Shown in pieces: positions 16,911 to 26,512 of a DNA stretch of 64,000 bases. Below the pieces are notes generated by a model that did not search any database, was not told the origin of the DNA, and was given only the letters and a program-made list of their open reading frames with translations. Made by a program: the position numbers and the translations under genes. Every line of letters starts with the position of its first letter. Position 1 is the first letter of the stretch. Source of the stretch: SHVO01 sp041905525 (GTDB lineage Bacteria; Pseudomonadota; Alphaproteobacteria; Rhodospirillales; Rhodospirillaceae). Location: assembly GCA_041905525.1 (NCBI GenBank), contig JAYRKY010000001.1:434001-498000 (forward strand), in the 5' to 3' direction.

Positions 16911-18625
16911 CAGTGCGCTGCCGGGAGTAACACCACGAAGCGCGCGCCTTTGACGCTGCCGTCCTCGCCGACGATGTTTTCCGCGTAAATCTGCCCGCGG
17001 TGACCTTCGACGATGGTCTTGGAGATCGAAAGGCCTAAGCCGGAGTGCGTGCCGAACTTCTCGCCTTCCGGCCGCTCAGAGTAGAAACGCCCGAAAATCG
17101 CCGCTTCCTTGCCGGCGGGAATACCGGGACCCTGGTCTTCCACCGTCACGATCACATAGCGGCCCTGGCGTCCGGCGCGGATCGCGATCGTGCCCTGCGG
17201 CGGGCTGAAGGACACAGCGTTTCCGATCAGATTGCGGAAGACCTGGCCGATGCGGCTTTCGAGTCCGAAAACCACCAGTTCACCTTTCTGCGCCGGATCT
17301 TCGACCACCTGGACACGCGGCGCGTCCGGATTGTCGTTGGCGTTTTGAACCTCCGAGAGCGCCTGGACCAGCGGCTTGATCTTCACGGGCGACATTTCGG
17401 CGCGCGACATTTCGGCATCAAGCCGCGAGGCATCCGAAATTTCCGAGATCAAACGGTCGAGCCGCGCCACGTCGTCCATGATGATCGACATCAGCCGTTT
17501 TTGCTGCTCGGGATCCTTCACCCGACCGACAGTCTCCACGGCGCTGCGCAGGCTGGTGAGGGGGTTCTTGATCTCGTGCGCGACGTCGGCGGCGAAATGC
17601 TCCGTCGCATCCATGCGGCGCCACAGGGATTCGGTCATGTCGCGCAAGGCTTCAGACAACTCGCCGATCTCGTCGTTGCGCTTGGAAAGATCGGGGATCG
17701 TGTGCTGGCGGTTCTTCGAATCGCGCACACGTTTCGCCGAAGTCGCAAGGCGCCGCACCGGCCGGGCGATGGTGCCGGCGAGGAAAAGCGATGTCAGTAC
17801 GGTGAGCGCCAAGACCCAGGCGAACATGCCCAGGATGGAGCCGCGCACCGCGAACATGCGCTTGTCCACATTGCTCCCGTCGCGCGAAACCAGGAGTGCG
17901 CCGACGATCTGTTTGTAGAACTGCACCGGCACGGCGACCGACAGCACCTTTTGCCCGTCGGTGCGCAAGCGCACGGAATTTCCCGCTTCACCGGCTTGCA
18001 GGGCGTTCATCACTTCCTTGATGTCCGGCCCGTTGGCGCGCATCTGGTCGTTGTAGGGCTCGAGCGTGCGGTCGACGGTCAGACGGCCGATAGTTTTGTC
18101 GTAGAGCGAATGCATGAAGCGGACGAGCGCGCTGCTCTCCACCGGCGGCAGATCCTGAACCTGCACTTCGCCGCCGGGGCCCTGCAACAGGCGCGAGTCC
18201 GCCAGCAGCTTGCCGTCGCGGTCAAAGAGCTGGGCGCGAAGACGGGCGATGTTGCCTTGCCGGCGCAGCAACTGGCGCGCCGGGTCCGGATCGATCACGC
18301 GCATCGCGCCTTCCGGCGTAAACAGCGGTATCGCGTCGGTATCGGCAATGATCACTGCGCCTTCGCCGATCGACGCCGCCATCAGCTCTCCTTGCGTCCG
18401 CAGGGCGTCCAGTTCGGCGGCGATCAGCGTGTCCTCGTACTGGTCGAGGAACAACAGGCCCAACACCAACAGCACCGGCGCGGTGAGATTGACCGCGAGA
18501 ATGCGCAAGGTCAGCGGCGAGAAGATCCGGCGCAAGCGTCCGCGTTTACCCATCGCCTCCGGCGAATTGGCATCGGATCGCACGCGTAGATCGTCTAGGC
18601 GAAATTCGCCGCCGTTCGGATTCAC
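16910..18625 (-). CDS. chvG: ChvG-type sensor histidine kinase
   Basis: The product has 571 residues. Order: N-terminal cytosolic stretch, TM1 (ILAVNLTAPVLLVLGLLFL, about 40-60), a periplasmic stimulus-sensing domain starting DQYEDTLIAAELDAL, TM2 near residue 270, HAMP (IARPVRRLATSAKRVRD), HisKA with HEIKNPLTSLRSAVETV, then HATPase motifs NLIGNAVSFSPP, DQGPGIP and GLGLSISKTI. This is the ChvG/ExoS family that responds to acid and envelope stress in alphaproteobacteria. It is transcribed after chvI (42-bp gap) and is coupled to the DUF4169 gene. Confidence 0.92.
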   Translation of the reverse strand: MNPNGGEFRLDDLRVRSDANSPEAMGKRGRLRRIFSPLTLRILAVNLTAPVLLVLGLLFLDQYEDTLIAAELDALRTQGELMAASIGEGAVIIADTDAIPLFTPEGAMRVIDPDPARQLLRRQGNIARLRAQLFDRDGKLLADSRLLQGPGGEVQVQDLPPVESSALVRFMHSLYDKTIGRLTVDRTLEPYNDQMRANGPDIKEVMNALQAGEAGNSVRLRTDGQKVLSVAVPVQFYKQIVGALLVSRDGSNVDKRMFAVRGSILGMFAWVLALTVLTSLFLAGTIARPVRRLATSAKRVRDSKNRQHTIPDLSKRNDEIGELSEALRDMTESLWRRMDATEHFAADVAHEIKNPLTSLRSAVETVGRVKDPEQQKRLMSIIMDDVARLDRLISEISDASRLDAEMSRAEMSPVKIKPLVQALSEVQNANDNPDAPRVQVVEDPAQKGELVVFGLESRIGQVFRNLIGNAVSFSPPQGTIAIRAGRQGRYVIVTVEDQGPGIPAGKEAAIFGRFYSERPEGEKFGTHSGLGLSISKTIVEGHRGQIYAENIVGEDGSVKGARFVVLLPAAH

Positions 18626-18667
18626 GGCCGAAAACTCCCGCTTCTCTCCGGCCGTGCCGCGCGTGGT

Positions 18668-19402
18668 TTACTCGCTGTCCTGCGAAGCGGCGGCCGGGCT
18701 GCTCGTCTCGTTATATTTGTAGCCGACGCCGTACAAGGTTTCGATATGCCCGAATTCCTTGTCCACTTCGCGGAATTTCTTGCGCAGACGCTTGATGTGA
18801 CTGTCGATGGTGCGGTCGTCCACGTAAATGTGCTCGCCGTAGGCCGCGTCGATCAGCTGGTCTCGGCTCTTGACGTGGCCGGGACGCTGGGCGAGCGCCT
18901 GGATGATCAGAAACTCGGTGACGGTGAGATTCACCGCCGCGCCCTTCCAGAGGCACAGGTGCTGGGCGGGATCGAGCACCAGTTCGCCGCGCTTCAGCGA
19001 TGTCGCCGACACGCCGGGCTGATCCATCTGCTTCTGCGCTTCCAGGCGGCGGAACACGGCGCGCACGCGTTCGATCAGCAGGCGCTGTGAGAATGGCTTC
19101 TTGATGTAATCGTCCGCGCCCATGCGCAGGCCCAGAAGCTCGTCCACCTCGTCGTCTTTCGATGTCAGGAAGATGACCGGCAGCTGGCTTTTCTCACGCA
19201 GCTTCTGCAAGAGCTCGATGCCGTCCATGCGCGGCATCTTGATGTCTAGGATGGCGAGATCGGGCGGCTCGGCGGTGATGCCGCGCAAGGCCTCGGCGCC
19301 GTCCCTGTACTGGGTGACGCCGAAACCTTCGGCCTCCAGCACCATGGACACGGATGTCAGGATGTTACGGTCGTCGTCGACCAGGGCGATGCGGTAAGCC
19401 AC
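18668..19402 (-). CDS. chvI: ChvI-type OmpR-family response regulator
   Basis: The product has 244 residues. The receiver domain has the acidic pair in VDDDRN, the phospho-acceptor D53 in LAILDIKMPRMDG, T/S in FLTSKDD and K in IKKPFSQ. The winged-helix DNA-binding domain has LTVTEFLIIQALAQRPG, DQLIDAAYG and the recognition-helix region DDRTIDSHIKRLRKKFRE, a ChvI hallmark. It is the first gene of the chvI-chvG-DUF4169 unit. A Ser-rich C-terminal extension follows the last strand. Confidence 0.93.
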   Translation of the reverse strand: MAYRIALVDDDRNILTSVSMVLEAEGFGVTQYRDGAEALRGITAEPPDLAILDIKMPRMDGIELLQKLREKSQLPVIFLTSKDDEVDELLGLRMGADDYIKKPFSQRLLIERVRAVFRRLEAQKQMDQPGVSATSLKRGELVLDPAQHLCLWKGAAVNLTVTEFLIIQALAQRPGHVKSRDQLIDAAYGEHIYVDDRTIDSHIKRLRKKFREVDKEFGHIETLYGVGYKYNETSSPAAASQDSE

Positions 19403-19545
19403 GAAACCTCACTTTTCACTGGGATCACGCGTCCTAACGCTTGTGATGGCCCCCAGGTTCTCCACCGTCTAAATATCACGCGCGTATTATGGCGAAAATA
19501 TCGCGCAGGTATGTCCGGAGCAGGGCCTTTGCACTTCTTACGGGG

Positions 19546-21114
19546 TTAGGAACGCTGCCCAAGCCGGGCAAGTTCGGCCTTGGCGGCCACGAATTCGGTG
19601 TGGCGGGTCATTCCGGTCGCCAGAGCCGCATTGAACAGTTTCTGGGCTTGGCGGGCGTCCTTGGACAAAAGGGCGGCTTGCCCGAGGAAATAATAGGCTT
19701 CGCAGGCGCGCCCCTTCGCTTCCGACGAATCGCGCGCCGCCGCCGTCAGCAGTTGATCCCCCGAAATGCGGCCCAGGAAGTAGTGGAGCAGGGGCGCCGG
19801 CCAGCTGTCGGCGGTGAGGGTGTCGGCGGTGGCTTTCAGGAGTTCGGTCGCCTTATGTCCCGCGCGCGCTTCAGCCACGAACCGCCACACGGTCATCTCG
19901 GGCGGCGCGTCCGGCAGATCCATGGCGATGGCGAAATCCCGCGCCGCCGCGGCGAAGTCGCCCTTCATCATCCGGACGTAGCCCCGGTTGGCTAACGGCT
20001 GCGCGGCGTCGGAGGTGCGGTCGACAATCGCCGTGAGGTCGTCCTCGGCGCCGGTGAAATCCCCGGTGAACTGGCGCGCGATGGCGCGGGCCATCAGCGC
20101 GTCCTGGTCCCCCGGACGGCGGCGCAAAACGGCCGTGAAATCCTGAATGGCGGCTTCGGCATTCCCATTTTGCAGGCGTGCGTTTCCGCGCAGGAAGGTT
20201 GCCGACAGATCGCCCGGCCGCGCATCGAGGAGAAGGGTGAAGTCAGCGACGGCGGCGCCGTACGCGCCGCTTTGCAGTTCAGCCACGCCGCGGCTTTCCA
20301 GCGCGGCGATATCCTTGGGGTCCAGCCGCAAGGCGCGGGTGAAGTCGGCGATGGCGCCGTCGTAATTCTGAAGCTGGCCGTAAGCGGTGCCGCGTCCGCG
20401 TAGCGCCATGCCGTTCGAACCGTCGACCGCCAGCGCGGCCGTGAATGAGACGATGGACTCTTGGCCCTTACCGGCGCGAAGGAATGCATAGCCGAGCACC
20501 GTATGCGCCTCGGCATCCTTGGGGTCGAGCGCGGTCGCCTGCTCCAACTCCGCGATGGCTTTTTGCGCATCGCCGCGTTCGAGGAAGTAGTTCCCGCGCG
20601 CTTTGAACGGGCCGGGGTCTTTCGGATTGAACCGCCGCGCTTCGCCGAGGTCGGCGATGCCCGCGTCCATGCGGCCGCGGCGCATGCGGACCGCGCCGCG
20701 CCGCGTGTAGGCTTCACCGGTGACCGTGCTTTTGCCCAACGGGTCGGCGGCAATCGCGGCGCTGTAATCCGCCTCGGCCGCCGTAAGGTCGCCCGCGTCT
20801 TCCTTCAGCTTGCCCCGCGCTAGCCGCGCGACGGCATCCTGCGGCGTGAGGGCAAGGGCGGCGTCGAAATCGGCCATGGCCTTTTTAGAGTCGCCGGCCG
20901 TCACATAGGCTTGGCCCCGGGTGATCAGGGCGAGCGAGCGGGTATCGGTCGCGAGTCCCGGGCGTTCCAGAGCGGCTGTGCAATTGGCGATGCGCTCGAC
21001 GGTGTCGGCCTTCGCCGCAAAGCAGGCGAGAGTCGTATCCTGGGCGCCGGCGGGCGTGGCCACGCCCAACACAGCACTGGCCGCGAGTGCGATTTTCACC
21101 CTGCGCGCGTTCAT
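19546..21114 (-). CDS. Exported TPR-repeat protein
   Basis: The product has 522 residues from the ATG at 21114 (MNARRVKIALAASAVLGVAT), giving a clean signal peptide cut near AGAQ. The rest is an almost continuous array of about ten to twelve TPR units with the pattern W/L-x2-G-x2-Y/A-x8-A-x3-Y/F (for example GDSKKAMADFDAALALTPQD and NYDGAIADFTRALRLDPKDI). It is probably a periplasmic scaffold. It lies between polA and chvI on the same strand, with gaps of 122 and 143 bp, so it need not be cotranscribed with either. Confidence 0.85.
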   Translation of the reverse strand: MNARRVKIALAASAVLGVATPAGAQDTTLACFAAKADTVERIANCTAALERPGLATDTRSLALITRGQAYVTAGDSKKAMADFDAALALTPQDAVARLARGKLKEDAGDLTAAEADYSAAIAADPLGKSTVTGEAYTRRGAVRMRRGRMDAGIADLGEARRFNPKDPGPFKARGNYFLERGDAQKAIAELEQATALDPKDAEAHTVLGYAFLRAGKGQESIVSFTAALAVDGSNGMALRGRGTAYGQLQNYDGAIADFTRALRLDPKDIAALESRGVAELQSGAYGAAVADFTLLLDARPGDLSATFLRGNARLQNGNAEAAIQDFTAVLRRRPGDQDALMARAIARQFTGDFTGAEDDLTAIVDRTSDAAQPLANRGYVRMMKGDFAAAARDFAIAMDLPDAPPEMTVWRFVAEARAGHKATELLKATADTLTADSWPAPLLHYFLGRISGDQLLTAAARDSSEAKGRACEAYYFLGQAALLSKDARQAQKLFNAALATGMTRHTEFVAAKAELARLGQRS

Positions 21115-21236
21115 ACCACCCTTTACCAACATCGGCGCCCGCTTCTGCGGGACGCCTCTTCCTGCCCCACGGGTGGGGCGGAATCATGGCCGTCTTACCA
21201 GCCCACGGTAACGGGGACGTAAATGGTTCGAAGTCG

Positions 21237-24089
21237 TTAGTGGGCTTCCGCCCAGTTATGGCCGGTGCCGACGTCAACGGTCAACGGCACCGAAAGGTGC
21301 GCGGCCTCCTCCATCACTTTCTTGATGAGGGGCTTTGCCGTGTCCAGTTCCCCGTCCGGAACCTCGAACACCAGTTCGTCATGGACCTGGAGCAGCATGT
21401 CGGTTTCGAGTCCGGCCGCCATCAGCGCCCCCGGTAGGCGGATCATGGCGCGTTTAATGATATCCGCCGCGCCGCCCTGGATCGGCGCATTGATCGCCGC
21501 ACGCTCCGAGAAGCCGCGCATGTTGGGGTTCTTGTCGTTGATGCCCGGCGTGAAGATTTTACGGCCGAACAGAGTGGTGACGAAACCCTGGCGGCGCGCT
21601 TGGGCCTTGGTCACTTCCATATACTCGCGGATCTCGGGGAACTTGGCGAAGTAGGAGTCGATATAGCTCTGTGCCTCGCCGCGCGGGATGCCGAGCTGGC
21701 GGGCGAGACCGAAACCCGAAATGCCGTAAATAATGCCGAAGTTGATGGCCTTGGCGCTGCGGCGCACCATCGGATCCATGCCCTCGATTGGCACGTTGAA
21801 CATTTCCGAAGCGGTCGCGGCGTGAATGTCCTCGCCGTTCTTGAACGCCAGCTTCAAGCGCTTCACGTCGGCCACATGCGCCACCAGCCGCAGTTCGATC
21901 TGGCTATAGTCCGCCGAAAGCAGCGTGTGGCCTTTCGGCGCGACGAACGCTTTGCGGATCTTGCGGCCGTCCTCGGTGCGGATCGGGATGTTCTGAAGAT
22001 TCGGGTCGACCGAGGATAGGCGTCCCGTCGAAGCGATGGTTTGCGCGAAACAGGTGTGAACGCGCTTTGTTGCTGGATTGATCACCTTGGCGAGCGCATC
22101 TGTGTAGGTGCTCTTCAGTTTCGAGAGCTGTCGCCAGTCAAGCACGCGCGCCGGAAGGTCGTGACCCTGCGCCGCCAACTCTTCGAGCACGTCGGCATCG
22201 GTGCCATAGGCGCCGGTCTTGGTCTTCTTTCCGCCGGGCAGGCTCATGCGCTCGAACAGGATCTCGCCGAGCTGTTTGGGCGAAGCGATGTTGAACGGCT
22301 CGCCGGCCAGCTTGTGAATTTCGGTTTCCAGCTCCGCCATGCGCTTGGCGAAATCCTTGGACAGGTCCCCCAGCACCACGGGGTCCACCAGGATCCCTTT
22401 GCGTTCCATCTCGCGCAGCACCGGGATCAACGGCCGATCCATGGTCTCGTAGACTGAAACGAGATGATCGCCCACAAGGCGTGGCTTCAGCTTGGCATAG
22501 AGGCGCCGCGTGACGTCGGCGTCCTCGGCGGCGTAGGCGGTGGCCTTGTCGAGCGGCACCCGATCAAAGGTGATCTGGTTCTTGCCGCTGCCGCATACCT
22601 CTTCGAACGTGATGGTCTTGTGATTGAGGTGCCGCTCCACGGCGTCGTCCATGCCGTGCCGCACCTGCGGGCTGGCTTCGAGCACGTAGCACATCACCAT
22701 GGTGTCATCGACCGGCGCGACATTGATGCCCTCGCGCGAGAGGATGTGCATGTCGAATTTGATATTGTGTCCGATTTTCAGGATGCTCGGATCTTCCAGG
22801 ATCGGCTTCAAAATCCGCACCGCCTCGGCGACGGGAATCTGCGCCGGCGCGTCGGTCGCGCTGGCGTCGAGGTCGAGGGTTCCTTGTGCCTTGGTCCCTA
22901 CGTGGCGCAGCGGGATGTAGGCGCCACTGCCCACCTCGATCGAGAGCGAGACGCCCACCAGCTTCGCCTGCATGGGGTCGAGACCGTCCGTCTCCGTGTC
23001 CACCGCCAGCCAGCCGCTGGCTTGCGCGCGCCGTGCCCAGGCTTCCAGCGCCGCGGCGGTTTGGATCGTCTCGTAGGTAGAGCGGTCCACGGCGCCCGAC
23101 TGGTCGGGCATGTGCATCGGCGCGGAAGTCATGGTCGGACCGCGCGGGCTTTCGTCCCCACGCTCGCCGACGCGCTTTTGGAAATCGATCGCCGCCTGTT
23201 CCTTGACGCCATCCGAGGCGATCTTGGCGGCCACGCGCGGGATCAGGCTTTTGAAGCCCATATCCATCACGAAGCGCAGCAACGCCTCGGCATCCGGTTG
23301 CTTCCAGTGCAGGTCGGCAAGGCCCACCTCGACCGGCACCTGGTCCTGGAGGGTAACCAGCTGCTTCGACAGCAGCGCGAGTTCCGCATGGGTCTCGAGG
23401 TTTTCGCGCCGCTTGGGCTGCTTGATCTCGGCTGCACTCTTCAGAAGCGTTTCGACATCGCCGTACTTCAAGATCAGTTCGGCCGCGGTCTTGATGCCGA
23501 TGCCGGGAACCCCCGGGATGTTGTCGCTGGAATCGCCCGCCAGGGCCTGCACTTCCACGACCTTGTCCGGCCCGACGCCGAATTTCTCCTGCACTTGCTC
23601 CGGTCCGATGTCGCGGTTCTTGATCGGATCACGCATCGTGACGCCCGGCTTGATCAACTGCATCAGGTCCTTGTCGGCCGAGATGATGCACACGTCGATG
23701 TTCTGGGCGCGGGCGAGGCGGGCGTAGGTGGCGATCAGGTCGTCCGCCTCGAAGCCCTCCATCTCCACGCACGGGATATTGAAGGCGCGCGTGGCGTCGC
23801 GGATCAGGGCAAACTGCGGTTTCAGTTCCTCCGGCGGTTCGGGCCGGTGCGCCTTGTAGAGTTCGTAGATCTTATTGCGGAAGGTCGCGCGCTTGGCATC
23901 GAACACCACCGCGATCAATTCGTCGGAGCCGTGTTCACGCAGATCATCCAGCAGCTTGAGGAGCATGCTGGAGTAGCCGTAGACCGCGTTGACCGGCGTT
24001 CCATCCGCCCGCGTCATCGGGGGCAGCGCGTGGAACGCGCGGAAGATGTAGCCGGAGCCGTCGATAAGATAGAGGCGCTTAGGGGTCAT
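21237..24089 (-). CDS. polA: DNA polymerase I with 5' and 3' exonuclease domains
   Basis: The product has 950 residues. Residues 1 to about 300 form the 5'-3' exonuclease (LYLIDGSGYIFRAFHAL, CIISADKDLMQLI, PGVPGIGIKTAAELI). The 3'-5' proofreading domain near 360-540 keeps its acidic residues: AVDTETDGL, GHNIKFDMHIL and YAAEDADVTRRLY. The polymerase domain has motif A LLSADYSQIELRLVAH, the O-helix RRSAKAINFGIIYGISGFGL and motif C LLQVHDELVFEVP. It is full length for the proofreading-competent type. Confidence 0.96.
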   Translation of the reverse strand: MTPKRLYLIDGSGYIFRAFHALPPMTRADGTPVNAVYGYSSMLLKLLDDLREHGSDELIAVVFDAKRATFRNKIYELYKAHRPEPPEELKPQFALIRDATRAFNIPCVEMEGFEADDLIATYARLARAQNIDVCIISADKDLMQLIKPGVTMRDPIKNRDIGPEQVQEKFGVGPDKVVEVQALAGDSSDNIPGVPGIGIKTAAELILKYGDVETLLKSAAEIKQPKRRENLETHAELALLSKQLVTLQDQVPVEVGLADLHWKQPDAEALLRFVMDMGFKSLIPRVAAKIASDGVKEQAAIDFQKRVGERGDESPRGPTMTSAPMHMPDQSGAVDRSTYETIQTAAALEAWARRAQASGWLAVDTETDGLDPMQAKLVGVSLSIEVGSGAYIPLRHVGTKAQGTLDLDASATDAPAQIPVAEAVRILKPILEDPSILKIGHNIKFDMHILSREGINVAPVDDTMVMCYVLEASPQVRHGMDDAVERHLNHKTITFEEVCGSGKNQITFDRVPLDKATAYAAEDADVTRRLYAKLKPRLVGDHLVSVYETMDRPLIPVLREMERKGILVDPVVLGDLSKDFAKRMAELETEIHKLAGEPFNIASPKQLGEILFERMSLPGGKKTKTGAYGTDADVLEELAAQGHDLPARVLDWRQLSKLKSTYTDALAKVINPATKRVHTCFAQTIASTGRLSSVDPNLQNIPIRTEDGRKIRKAFVAPKGHTLLSADYSQIELRLVAHVADVKRLKLAFKNGEDIHAATASEMFNVPIEGMDPMVRRSAKAINFGIIYGISGFGLARQLGIPRGEAQSYIDSYFAKFPEIREYMEVTKAQARRQGFVTTLFGRKIFTPGINDKNPNMRGFSERAAINAPIQGGAADIIKRAMIRLPGALMAAGLETDMLLQVHDELVFEVPDGELDTAKPLIKKVMEEAAHLSVPLTVDVGTGHNWAEAH

Positions 24090-24154
24090 GGACGTGGCCC
24101 GGAAAAGTGTGAAACGGTTTCCCGATAAGGCCGCGGCCGATCGAAAAAGCCGGA

Positions 24155-24340
24155 TTAATGCCCGTGATGGGCGTCGGCGCCTTCTTTGAGCACGTAGCGG
24201 CGGCCACAGTACGGGCAGTCGATTTCGCCTTCCTGCGGCTTGATGCGCAGGAATACACGCGGATGTCCCAGCGCGCCGCCGCCGCCGTCGCAGGCAACCG
24301 CGGGCGATTCGACGTGGATGGTTTCGGTGGGTTCGGCCAT
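24155..24340 (-). CDS. CHCC zinc-finger domain protein (NDUFS6-like)
   Basis: The product has 61 residues. It has VACDGGGGALGHPRVFLRI followed by CPYCGRRYVL, giving the C-H-C-C zinc set of the small bacterial family related to the NDUFS6 subunit of complex I. It lies 65 bp upstream of polA on the same strand and diverges from the ABC ATPase. Such proteins occur widely in alphaproteobacteria, with a probable role in complex I or Fe-S chemistry that is not established for this copy. Confidence 0.85.
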   Translation of the reverse strand: MAEPTETIHVESPAVACDGGGGALGHPRVFLRIKPQEGEIDCPYCGRRYVLKEGADAHHGH

Positions 24341-24440
24341 GGCGTAGGTTCCGGTTCGCGCAAATGAGGACGGACTATGTGTTTAGGCGGTCCGGCCAGC
24401 CCTTTCAAGGCTCCCCAAAACGCACTATTTATCGGTTCCT

Positions 24441-25409
24441 ATGACCCATTCTTCCGCAACCCTCCCGGATCTCGCCGTCGAAATCACGGGACTCAACAAG
24501 ACCTATAAGTCGCGCAAGGGCACCAAGACCGCCCTCACGGACTTTTCCTTGCAGGTGCCGCGTGGGTCGTTCTTCGGGTTGCTGGGGCCGAACGGCGCGG
24601 GCAAATCCACCATGATCAATATCATGGCGGGCCTGGTGGCCAAGTCGTCGGGTAAGGTGAAGATCTGGGACTACGATATCGACAAGGACGAACGCCACGC
24701 GCGCCTTGCCATCGGCATCGTACCGCAGGAATTGAATCTCGATCCGTTCTTCACCCCGCGCGAACTTCTGGAAGTGCAGGCGGGTCTTTACGGCGTGCCC
24801 AAGAACGAGCGCCGCACCGATGAGATCCTTGAGGTTGTCGGCCTTGCCGATAAGGCCAACGCCTACGCCCGCGCATTGTCCGGCGGGATGCGCCGTCGCC
24901 TCCTCATTGCCAAGGCGTTGGTGCACACGCCGCCGGTGATCGTGCTCGATGAACCCACAGCGGGCGTCGATGTCGGGTTGCGGCAGCATCTGTGGAAACA
25001 CATGCGCCAACTCAATGCGATCGGCACCACGATCTTGCTCACCACGCATTACCTTGAGGAAGCCGAGGAACTGTGCGACCGCATCGCTATCATCGACCAT
25101 GGCCGGCTGGTGGCGTGCGATACCAAGCGCAACCTCCTGCGTCAGCTCGACAACAAGTCCGTGACCTTCACCCTGTCCGAGCCGATCTCCGAGGTGCCCG
25201 AGGCCTTGAAGAAGCTGGGCGCGACCCAGCCGTCGCCGATCGAAATCCACATCGCCTATCGTCCCAGCTCCAACGCCATGCGCGAGATTCTGGACGTCGC
25301 CCGCGCCTGCGCGCTGCCGATTGCCGACATGCGCACCGAGGAAGTGGAACTCGAGGACATCTTCCTGCAATTGACGGCCCGCGCGCCGGGCGAGGCCGCA
25401 GAGGTCTGA
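24441..25409 (+). CDS. ABC transporter ATP-binding protein (ABC-2 exporter type), no permease nearby
   Basis: The product has 322 residues. Walker A is GPNGAGKSTM (about residue 52), the signature is LSGGMRRRLLIAKAL, Walker B is VIVLDEPTAGVD and the switch histidine is in LTTHYLEEAEEL. A C-terminal extension of about 80 residues resembles the DrrA/CcmA-type regulatory tail. Such ATPases work with ABC-2 permeases, but the following gene is a hydrolase, 3 bp downstream, not a permease. The partner must be elsewhere. The only ABC-2-like protein in the window is 32 kb away inside the pilus cluster. Confidence 0.9.
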   Translation: MTHSSATLPDLAVEITGLNKTYKSRKGTKTALTDFSLQVPRGSFFGLLGPNGAGKSTMINIMAGLVAKSSGKVKIWDYDIDKDERHARLAIGIVPQELNLDPFFTPRELLEVQAGLYGVPKNERRTDEILEVVGLADKANAYARALSGGMRRRLLIAKALVHTPPVIVLDEPTAGVDVGLRQHLWKHMRQLNAIGTTILLTTHYLEEAEELCDRIAIIDHGRLVACDTKRNLLRQLDNKSVTFTLSEPISEVPEALKKLGATQPSPIEIHIAYRPSSNAMREILDVARACALPIADMRTEEVELEDIFLQLTARAPGEAAEV

Positions 25410-25412
25410 CCG

Positions 25413-26426
25413 ATGCCGCGGCGTTTTTTTGTTCTCGTCGCCGCGCTCCTGCTCGTTGCCGCCTGCGCGCCGCAAGTCGCGCCGAGCGGCGCCGCAGCGG
25501 CGCCGGTAGCGCTGTCCGAAAGCGTCTTCAACACCGCCGATGGGCTCCAGCTTCCCGTGCGCCGCTGGCTTCCCGCGGACAACGCGCCCCAAGCCGTCGT
25601 GCTCGCGCTGCACGGCTTCAACGACTACAGCAAGGCCTTCGACAAGGTGCCGGACGCGCCAGGCGTGGGCCCGACTCTCGCGGCGGCCGGAATCGCCGTG
25701 TACGCCTACGATCAACGCGGCTTCGGTCGCGCGCCGAACGCGGGCCTGTGGGCCGGGCGTGACGCAATGGTCGGGGATTTCAAGGATTTTATCGCTCTTT
25801 TGCGGAAGACCTATCCCGGTGTGCCGGTCTACGCGCTGGGGGAAAGCATGGGCGGCGCCGTGGCGATCGCGGGCCTGGCCGACTCTCCGCCCGGATTTGT
25901 GGACGGGGCGATCCTCGCCGCGCCGGCCGTCTGGGCGCGCTCCACGATGCCCATCGCCTACCGCATGGCGTTGTGGGTGGGTGTGCGGATCATGCCCGGT
26001 TTCCGACCGTCCGGGCGAGGGCTGGGCTATCAGGCCAGCGACAATATTGAGATGCTGCGCGACAACGGGCGCGATCCGCTGTTCATCAAGGAAACGCGCA
26101 TCGATTCCATCTATGGGCTTTCCAACCTGATGGACGAAGCGCTGGCGCGCATCGCCGAAGTGCCCGCGCGCACGCTCTATCTCTACGGCGCGAAGGACCA
26201 GATTATTCCCAAAGCGCCGACGCAAGAGGCGCTGATGGCCATGGCCGGCGCAAACCGCCGCCCGCAGGTCGCCTACTACCCCAACGGGTGGCACATCCTG
26301 CTGCGTGACAAGCAGGCCGAGCTCGTGCTCAAGGACGTTATCGCCTTCATCACCCAACCGAACACGCCATTACCTTCGGGCGCGGACGATCAGGCGATCC
26401 TGCGTCTCGAGAAGGCTGCGCGCTAA
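25413..26426 (+). CDS. Lipoprotein alpha/beta hydrolase (monoacylglycerol lipase/lysophospholipase-like)
   Basis: The product has 337 residues. A lipobox near LLVAAC puts the lipidated cysteine at residue 18. The alpha/beta hydrolase core shows LALHGFNDY (oxyanion region), the nucleophile elbow ALGESMGGAVAI, the acid in YLYGAKDQIIP and the histidine in YPNGWHILLRD. This order fits serine-aquaporin-like Hydrolase_4 lipases. It follows the ABC ATPase by 3 bp, which suggests joint expression and a lipid-related role for both, but that is inference. Its stop is 86 bp upstream of tRNA-Arg. Confidence 0.88.
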   Translation: MPRRFFVLVAALLLVAACAPQVAPSGAAAAPVALSESVFNTADGLQLPVRRWLPADNAPQAVVLALHGFNDYSKAFDKVPDAPGVGPTLAAAGIAVYAYDQRGFGRAPNAGLWAGRDAMVGDFKDFIALLRKTYPGVPVYALGESMGGAVAIAGLADSPPGFVDGAILAAPAVWARSTMPIAYRMALWVGVRIMPGFRPSGRGLGYQASDNIEMLRDNGRDPLFIKETRIDSIYGLSNLMDEALARIAEVPARTLYLYGAKDQIIPKAPTQEALMAMAGANRRPQVAYYPNGWHILLRDKQAELVLKDVIAFITQPNTPLPSGADDQAILRLEKAAR

Positions 26427-26512
26427 AGCCGCTGCGCGCCAATTTCCATATAAACCGGCGCTTTTGCGCGATTTGCACCCGCCCGCGCGATGCCTTATGT
26501 TCCGCCTCATGC

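Noticed and set aside
22464..24128. Rightward 554-codon frame
   Set aside because: It is a shadow of polA in a GC-rich sequence; polA has all motifs in the other direction.
24429..26357. Long leftward frame of 642 codons
   Set aside because: It is antisense to the ABC ATPase and hydrolase genes, both with complete catalytic motifs; the leftward product has no recognisable features.
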